From: a virus
IMG/VR virus record: IMGVR_UViG_3300002180_000037
Coordinates: 14,015-34,437 of that record
Length of the DNA stretch: 20,423 nucleotides
Strand: one strand, 5' to 3'
Shown here: positions 16,584-20,423 of the stretch, piece by piece
Position numbering within the stretch: the stretch's first letter is position 1
How the letters are laid out: every line of letters starts with the position of its first letter
Notes under the pieces: generated by a model
What the model saw: only the letters and a program-made list of their open reading frames with translations
What the model was told of the DNA's origin: nothing
Database searches by the model: none
Translations under genes and position numbers: made by a program

Positions 16584-18941
16584 TTGAGCATAGGTACGTT
16601 TAAACAAAGAGGTCTAGGGCTTAGATCAATAGGTGCTGGAGGCCTTGCCAATAACGAAAGAAATAAACCAAAAGGTTGGGATATACCTATCTGGAAAAGG
16701 CCTAGGTGGTGGAGGGACTTTGAGGAGTACACAGATACTGACGATGTATGTGAGCAATTTGTGCGAGTACCTCCATCAGGAACGATGCACAGGGTAAAGG
16801 CATGGGGTAGCTCCGGCTCGTATAAGGTAGACTGGGGGGATGGCTCTCCAGTAGAGACCTTTTCGTCTAATACTATTGCAGAGCATTCGTACAGTTATGA
16901 GGATGTTCCAGCTAATATTGGATCTACAGTCTCCTACATTGCAGAGAGTAACTTAGTTACTTTGACAGAGCACGGATACCAGGATGGGGATTATGTAAGT
17001 ATGTTTAATCCTTCAGGAACCTATGAGGTAGAGCACGGAAGAACTTATATAGTTAAAAATTCCAGTGAGAATTCTTTCCAGATATCTAAGACTTCAAGAG
17101 GAGAGGTCTTATCTTTCTCTTCCGACGGGTCAGGAGACCTAGCAGGCTACCGATTAGCTAGTGCTAAAGTTATGTCTCCGGACGCTTCCATACGCTTAAC
17201 AACTGTAGATCTAGGAGTTATAAATAATACTACTAAGCAGCCGAATGCTATCGCTGCCCATATGAATACCCCTAATATATCTGCGTTTACTACTACTACA
17301 TCTTACACGTCCTTTAGGGTACCTCTAAAGTACTTGAGCGGGTCAAACTGTAGCTCATTAAGTAATTTCAGGTATATGTTCTCGCTCCACCTATTAAAAA
17401 ATATAGAGGAGTTGGACATGTCCAACGCCACTAGCATATCTAATATTAATGTAGTTAGTAACTCTACGGGATTGCGCGGATGGTCGGATAACTTTACTAA
17501 GGCAGTGGAGCGATGTACTACTTTAGATAAGTTAACCTTTAAGAGTTTATATATCCCACCTCTCAATTTCTCTAGTTCAGTTCTTTTAAATAATACGTTG
17601 GTAAATTCCATATGTATGGATATAACTATAAACTATCTTAATGCTTCTACCGGCCCTAACTTACCTGACGGCTTACTTAGCTTATACCTGAACCATGTAT
17701 ACGGAACCAGCCCCGTATCTACACTGGTAGATAGTCAGCCTACTATGTTAACTGACTCTTATGAGGATATAAGGATAAACCCTGTGAGGGCAGAAAAACC
17801 CGTAAGGGTTCCACAAGTTCAGTACGCTGAGGAGATGGTACTGCCTGAAATATATGACAAGCCCGACCTTAATAGTTTCGGACAGGATCAACCTAAGCTA
17901 AAAACACTACCTGCAGGGCTTAAACCGGGCGCAGTATTTGCGGATTTTAATAATCTATTCCAATTTTGTCATAATTTAGACGTAGTAGACGCTACAGACT
18001 TAACAGCAGGAATCTACCATACTGGAATAGTCTATGATGCTTATGACTACTATTGGAGAAACGATGGGTGGCTACAGTTGCTATTTAATGACTGCAATGG
18101 ACTAAGAAGCCTAGCTGTTACCGAGGAACCCGCCCGCCTAGGTTTAGCTACCAAAGACTGTAGGGCATTAGTAGAGTTGGATATTATAGTACCTAAAAAT
18201 TACGCTTTGTTTTCCCCACTACTCCCTTTCGTAGATTGCCGTCTTCTTAGCTATATAGGTAATAATAGTATCCGAGATATAGACGGAAACTTCCCTAGCA
18301 ACAAGGCGTACTACTACAGTACCACTGCGATAGTGCCTATGTTCGCCGGATGTTTTAATCTACAGACTATAGAAGATTTAGACTGCAGGGAGTTTAGAGA
18401 CGGGTATAACTATGGTATAAGTATTCAGAAGAACTACTCCTTGGAGAAGATAGATATAAAAGGAGTACAGAACTACTTTAAGGCAACTAGGTGCAACCTA
18501 GGCAAGGAAGCCGTAGAGTTAGTATTTAGGAATCTTTACCCAGTATCTGGAGATTACGACGTTAGACTAAATAGTGGGCCAACTGGGCATACAAACTCAG
18601 TATCGACCATGGGCGAGTTAGGCACTTTGGGTATTATAAATACCGGAAGTAAGTCAGTAAGCTTGTCCGGAATCTCTTTAACTACCGAAATAGGTACTAT
18701 AAAAGCAGGTACTGCAGGGGTTGTTTCATTAACCAACGTAAGTGCACAAGGATCCTTAGGGCAGCTAGTAGCGAGCGGAGACTCCGTACAGCTTACCGGG
18801 GTCTCAACTACAGGGGCCGTAAATGACTTTGTAACATTACCCGGAGGAACAGTCTACTTAAAAGCCAACCCAGGTCTGTACTTAGCAGACTGGTCTATTG
18901 CAACGGCTAAAGGTTGGACAATTAACACAACTACCGATTAA
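16584..18941 (+). CDS. Second LRR-type tail fibre with inserted beta-domain and C-terminal short repeats
   Basis: 785 residues from a TTG start. The N-terminus TFKQRGLGLRSIG parallels the previous fibre. A PKD-like WGDGSP at 84-89 with SNTIAEHSY follows. Residues ~114-196 hold an insert (NLVTLTEHGYQDGDYV ... NSFQISKTSRGE) resembling a small beta-domain common in phage fibres; it splits the PKD-like part from the repeats. Degenerate LRR signatures occur at MF near 265, LFQFC near 458, LLFNDC near 499 and MFAGC at 586, far less regular than in the neighbour. Residues ~676-752 are three or so short repeats (SVSLSGIS..., VVSLTNVS..., SVQLTGVS...). The protein then ends in SIATAKGWTI like the neighbour. 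Likely a second adhesin with different specificity. The stop TAA lies inside the next gene's ribosome site (TAAGGAGG). Confidence 0.78.
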   Translation: MSIGTFKQRGLGLRSIGAGGLANNERNKPKGWDIPIWKRPRWWRDFEEYTDTDDVCEQFVRVPPSGTMHRVKAWGSSGSYKVDWGDGSPVETFSSNTIAEHSYSYEDVPANIGSTVSYIAESNLVTLTEHGYQDGDYVSMFNPSGTYEVEHGRTYIVKNSSENSFQISKTSRGEVLSFSSDGSGDLAGYRLASAKVMSPDASIRLTTVDLGVINNTTKQPNAIAAHMNTPNISAFTTTTSYTSFRVPLKYLSGSNCSSLSNFRYMFSLHLLKNIEELDMSNATSISNINVVSNSTGLRGWSDNFTKAVERCTTLDKLTFKSLYIPPLNFSSSVLLNNTLVNSICMDITINYLNASTGPNLPDGLLSLYLNHVYGTSPVSTLVDSQPTMLTDSYEDIRINPVRAEKPVRVPQVQYAEEMVLPEIYDKPDLNSFGQDQPKLKTLPAGLKPGAVFADFNNLFQFCHNLDVVDATDLTAGIYHTGIVYDAYDYYWRNDGWLQLLFNDCNGLRSLAVTEEPARLGLATKDCRALVELDIIVPKNYALFSPLLPFVDCRLLSYIGNNSIRDIDGNFPSNKAYYYSTTAIVPMFAGCFNLQTIEDLDCREFRDGYNYGISIQKNYSLEKIDIKGVQNYFKATRCNLGKEAVELVFRNLYPVSGDYDVRLNSGPTGHTNSVSTMGELGTLGIINTGSKSVSLSGISLTTEIGTIKAGTAGVVSLTNVSAQGSLGQLVASGDSVQLTGVSTTGAVNDFVTLPGGTVYLKANPGLYLADWSIATAKGWTINTTTD
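18609..18840 (+). repeat. Short 'S(V)xLxGVS' repeats near the fibre C-terminus
   Basis: Units of about 20-24 residues with the core (S/V)V(S/Q)L(S/T)(G/N)(I/V)S followed by ~G.(L/I)...G. The same type of unit forms the N-termini of the proteins at 12606 and 18952. In phages the pattern recurs in beta-repeat fibres and linkers. Alignment is by eye and the unit edges are uncertain. Confidence 0.55.
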
Positions 18942-18946
18942 GGAGG
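18940..18946 (+). promoter_or_regulatory. Ribosome binding site deciding the start at 18952
   Basis: AAGGAGG lies five bases before ATG at 18952. An upstream in-frame ATG at 18898 lies inside the preceding gene and would add 18 residues with no ribosome site. The MPALT start also matches that of the gene at 12606. Both favour 18952. Confidence 0.85.
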
Positions 18947-18951
18947 CGACC

Positions 18952-19623
18952 ATGCCAGCTTTAACTTCTGTACTATCTACTACATCGGTAGGTAGTATGG
19001 CAGCGGCTTTACATACACAACCACTAACCTCCAGTACTATAGTAGGTACTCTAGGTTATACAGGTTTGTTAACAAACGTACTAGGTACTTCAGCTACTGG
19101 TACAATGACTGCGGCGTTTTCTGTACCACTAACTTCCGTACTAACTACTATGAACAGAGGACTACTAACTGCTGTAAAGGCAAGTAGTAGGGTTTCCAAT
19201 CTTGTAGGTGTATTTGCATCAGGCCAGCAGGGTGTCATTGGAAGGCTACCTCTAGATAGAAAGGAAATCTATAGCCTGATTCTACAGGAGTCTAGTACTT
19301 CAGGAGACGCAGAGACCATACGGTTAGATCAGGTTGGGAACTTCGGAGTGTTCGGGGATGTAATATCCGTAGGAGCGACTGTCCATTACTCTATTGAGAA
19401 TGGGAATAACAAAGAGACCGGCTATGGTACTTATACTCAGAATCGCCTGTTGAGAACGCGACCCCTTACTACATTAGAGAATGGGGTATACGACAGCAGC
19501 TCACCTAATAGGATTACGCTATCTGGCATAAGTAGTGTCAGTATTGCTCCTATGGCGCAAACGTTCACCAATTTAGAGGAGGACGCGAAGCTCAGGGTGT
19601 TGATGCTCATGGGGTCTAGTTAA
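18952..19623 (+). CDS. Repeat-plus-head virion protein (C-terminal paralogue of 14002)
   Basis: 223 residues. Residues 1-100 are Leu/Thr/Ser/Gly-rich degenerate repeats (ALTSVLSTTSVGSM, PLTSSTIVGTLG, NVLGTSATGTM, PLTSVLTTMNRGLL, NLVGVFASGQQGVI), of the same type as the N-terminus of 12606 and the C-terminal repeats of 16584. Residues 101-223 align with the whole of the 14002 protein, sharing HYSI/YYSI, GT, R.(R/T)PLTTL..GVY and AP(M/L)AQT with a final helical LEEDAKLRVLMLMG. So this is a fusion of a repeat stalk with the small head domain. It probably serves as another connector or fibre part. It is the last gene of the operon: a new promoter begins 11 bases after its stop. Confidence 0.68.
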   Translation: MPALTSVLSTTSVGSMAAALHTQPLTSSTIVGTLGYTGLLTNVLGTSATGTMTAAFSVPLTSVLTTMNRGLLTAVKASSRVSNLVGVFASGQQGVIGRLPLDRKEIYSLILQESSTSGDAETIRLDQVGNFGVFGDVISVGATVHYSIENGNNKETGYGTYTQNRLLRTRPLTTLENGVYDSSSPNRITLSGISSVSIAPMAQTFTNLEEDAKLRVLMLMGSS

Positions 19624-19772
19624 TAAATTTTTTATTGACCGAGTTTTTAAAAGGTTGTATAATGATTTTTAACCGACGCAGCAAATGCCTAAAAGAGCCC
19701 TCTGCGTAGTACTCTTATCTTTAATAAACAAATACGTAATGAACTCCATACAGCATACAGGAATGAGAATAT
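19624..19772 (+). other. Intergenic leader with promoter 2
   Basis: 149 bases. It opens with an AT-rich run (TAATAAATTTTTTA) that could act as an UP element, then promoter 2. The transcribed leader (about 100 bases) contains a 6-bp inverted repeat ACGCAG/CTGCGT (19676-19681 and 19702-19707) around a 20-base loop. No terminator hairpin for the preceding operon is visible. One short unassigned reading frame (19685-19780) is discussed among the rejected items. Confidence 0.5.
19635..19663 (+). promoter_or_regulatory. Near-consensus sigma70 promoter upstream of the last two genes
   Basis: TTGACC at 19635-19640 (5 of 6 consensus) and TATAAT at 19658-19663 (6 of 6), with an optimal 17-base spacer. 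It lies in the gap in the reading direction of the following genes. Transcription is expected to start near 19670. Confidence 0.86.
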
Positions 19773-19955
19773 ATGATTAATACTACTAAAGGTCCGATGG
19801 ACGAAACCTTACTGGAGCACAGGGCAGGAACAGACGAGTCTATCACTGAAACAGTAGATTGGGTAGAGTATTATTTAGAAGGGGAGTTGGTGCATCGATC
19901 TGTACATTTAACTCTTAAAGAACTTCCAACAACCAAAACCGACGTAGGAGAATAA
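19773..19955 (+). CDS. Small conserved phage protein, 60 residues
   Basis: The first gene after promoter 2. AGGA lies ten bases before ATG at 19773; an in-frame ATG at 19797 is an alternative, leaving MDETLLEHR as the start. The core EHRAGTDESITETVDWVEYY followed by GELVHRSVHLTL is a pattern I recognise from small proteins encoded directly before the 152-residue type protein in phages. Acidic, with two beta-like strands and no membrane segment. Function unknown. The four-base gap to the next gene and the pairing suggest a joint role. Confidence 0.62.
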   Translation: MINTTKGPMDETLLEHRAGTDESITETVDWVEYYLEGELVHRSVHLTLKELPTTKTDVGE

Positions 19956-19959
19956 CCAG

Positions 19960-20418
19960 ATGGCAAATACACAAGCAATGTGCACCTCATTTAAAGTAGA
20001 TATGTTGAATGGCTTACATGCTTTCGGAACTACTGTAATTAGAGCAGGCACTACTAAAGATGACTTTAAAATGGCTTTGTACGAAGCTACAGCAACTAAA
20101 GATGCTACCACCACAGTATATAATACTACTGGAGAAGTAAGTGGAACTAACTATTCAGCTGGAGGCGAAGCTGTAACAACCGGTACTGCTCCTTCTAGTT
20201 CTGGTACTACCGCATTTGTAACCCCCTCCGCTAGTGTAACTTATACTAATGTAACCTTATCAACTTCGTTTGATTGTGCTGTATTTTATAATAACACCGC
20301 AGCTACTAAAAATGCTGTAGCCGTCTTCACTTTCGGAGCCCAAACGGTAACCGCAGGTGATTTCACACTTACCATGCCTACTAACGATGCTTCTACTGGC
20401 CTGATTCGTTTAGGCTAA
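19960..20418 (+). CDS. Conserved phage virion-type protein, 152 residues
   Basis: GTAGGAG (19946-19952) overlaps the end of the upstream gene and lies seven bases before ATG. The sequence matches a pattern I know from many tailed phages: MANTQAMCTSFKVDMLNGLHAFG, then FKMALYEATA, GEVSGTNYSAGG, a TPSASVTYTNVT strand, FTFG.Q.VTAG.F.LTMP.NDA, and GLIRL near the end. Beta-rich, no signal peptide. A minor structural or tail-associated protein is likely. I do not know an established function. The gene is complete, ending five bases before the window edge. Confidence 0.72.
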   Translation: MANTQAMCTSFKVDMLNGLHAFGTTVIRAGTTKDDFKMALYEATATKDATTTVYNTTGEVSGTNYSAGGEAVTTGTAPSSSGTTAFVTPSASVTYTNVTLSTSFDCAVFYNNTAATKNAVAVFTFGAQTVTAGDFTLTMPTNDASTGLIRLG

Positions 20419-20423
20419 GCTCT

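Noticed and set aside
18898-18951. In-frame upstream ATG that would extend the 18952 gene by 18 residues
   Set aside because: It lies inside the preceding gene, has no ribosome site, and adds residues that do not match the paralogous MPALT start; AAGGAGG at 18940 favours 18952.
19685-19780. 31-codon reading frame in the promoter 2 leader, with a basic start and a short hydrophobic stretch (CVVLLSLI)
   Set aside because: No ribosome binding site before its ATG, and it overlaps the start of the 60-residue gene. The hydrophobic stretch is short and no homologue pattern is known to me. It could be a leader peptide but is not supported enough.
1-20423. Defence system, toxin-antitoxin, mobile element or CRISPR array
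   Set aside because: Every gene reads as a structural phage protein; no nuclease, methylase, helicase, transposase or direct-repeat array was seen on either strand.

Overview
The window is a late structural module of a tailed double-stranded DNA bacteriophage (or prophage). All genes lie on the + strand, are packed with very short gaps or stop/start overlaps, and read as tail proteins: a tail-assembly-chaperone-like fragment, a 2169-residue tape measure protein, two tail-hub-like proteins, then a long run of beta-rich adhesion and virion proteins. No host gene, tRNA, rRNA, transposase, integrase or CRISPR array is visible. Base composition is moderately AT-rich and ATA is the main Ile codon in the gene I counted. 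Strong AGGAG ribosome sites and two near-perfect sigma70 promoters fit a proteobacterial host. Several of the small proteins resemble families I associate with marine phages, but the host cannot be named from this window.

Layout: 3-392 is the 3' part of a chaperone-like gene that enters the window already open. A hairpin plus T-run (403-437) separates it from the tape measure gene (459-6968), whose C-terminus carries two DUF4214-like repeats. Two tandem paralogues (6965-9217 and 9243-11603) follow, each a tail-hub-like protein with a SPRY-like domain inserted. A 112-base gap holds promoter 1 (11635-11662). The next operon runs from 11716 to 19623: two paralogous virion proteins (11716, 12606), two small accessory proteins (14002, 14374), two leucine-rich-repeat fibres of BspA/DUF285 type (14700, 16584) and a repeat-plus-head protein (18952). 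A 149-base gap holds promoter 2 (19635-19663), which serves a 60-residue protein (19773) and a 152-residue conserved virion-type protein (19960-20418).

How the parts may work together (inference): the chaperone and tape measure build the tail tube, the two hub-like proteins cap its tip, and the proteins from 11716 onward form the receptor-binding apparatus, with the LRR fibres as the most likely host-contact parts. Nearly every module downstream of the tape measure occurs twice in diverged form, so the tail tip looks assembled by duplication and domain shuffling. The two consensus host promoters placed inside this late region could give the adhesin genes their own expression level.
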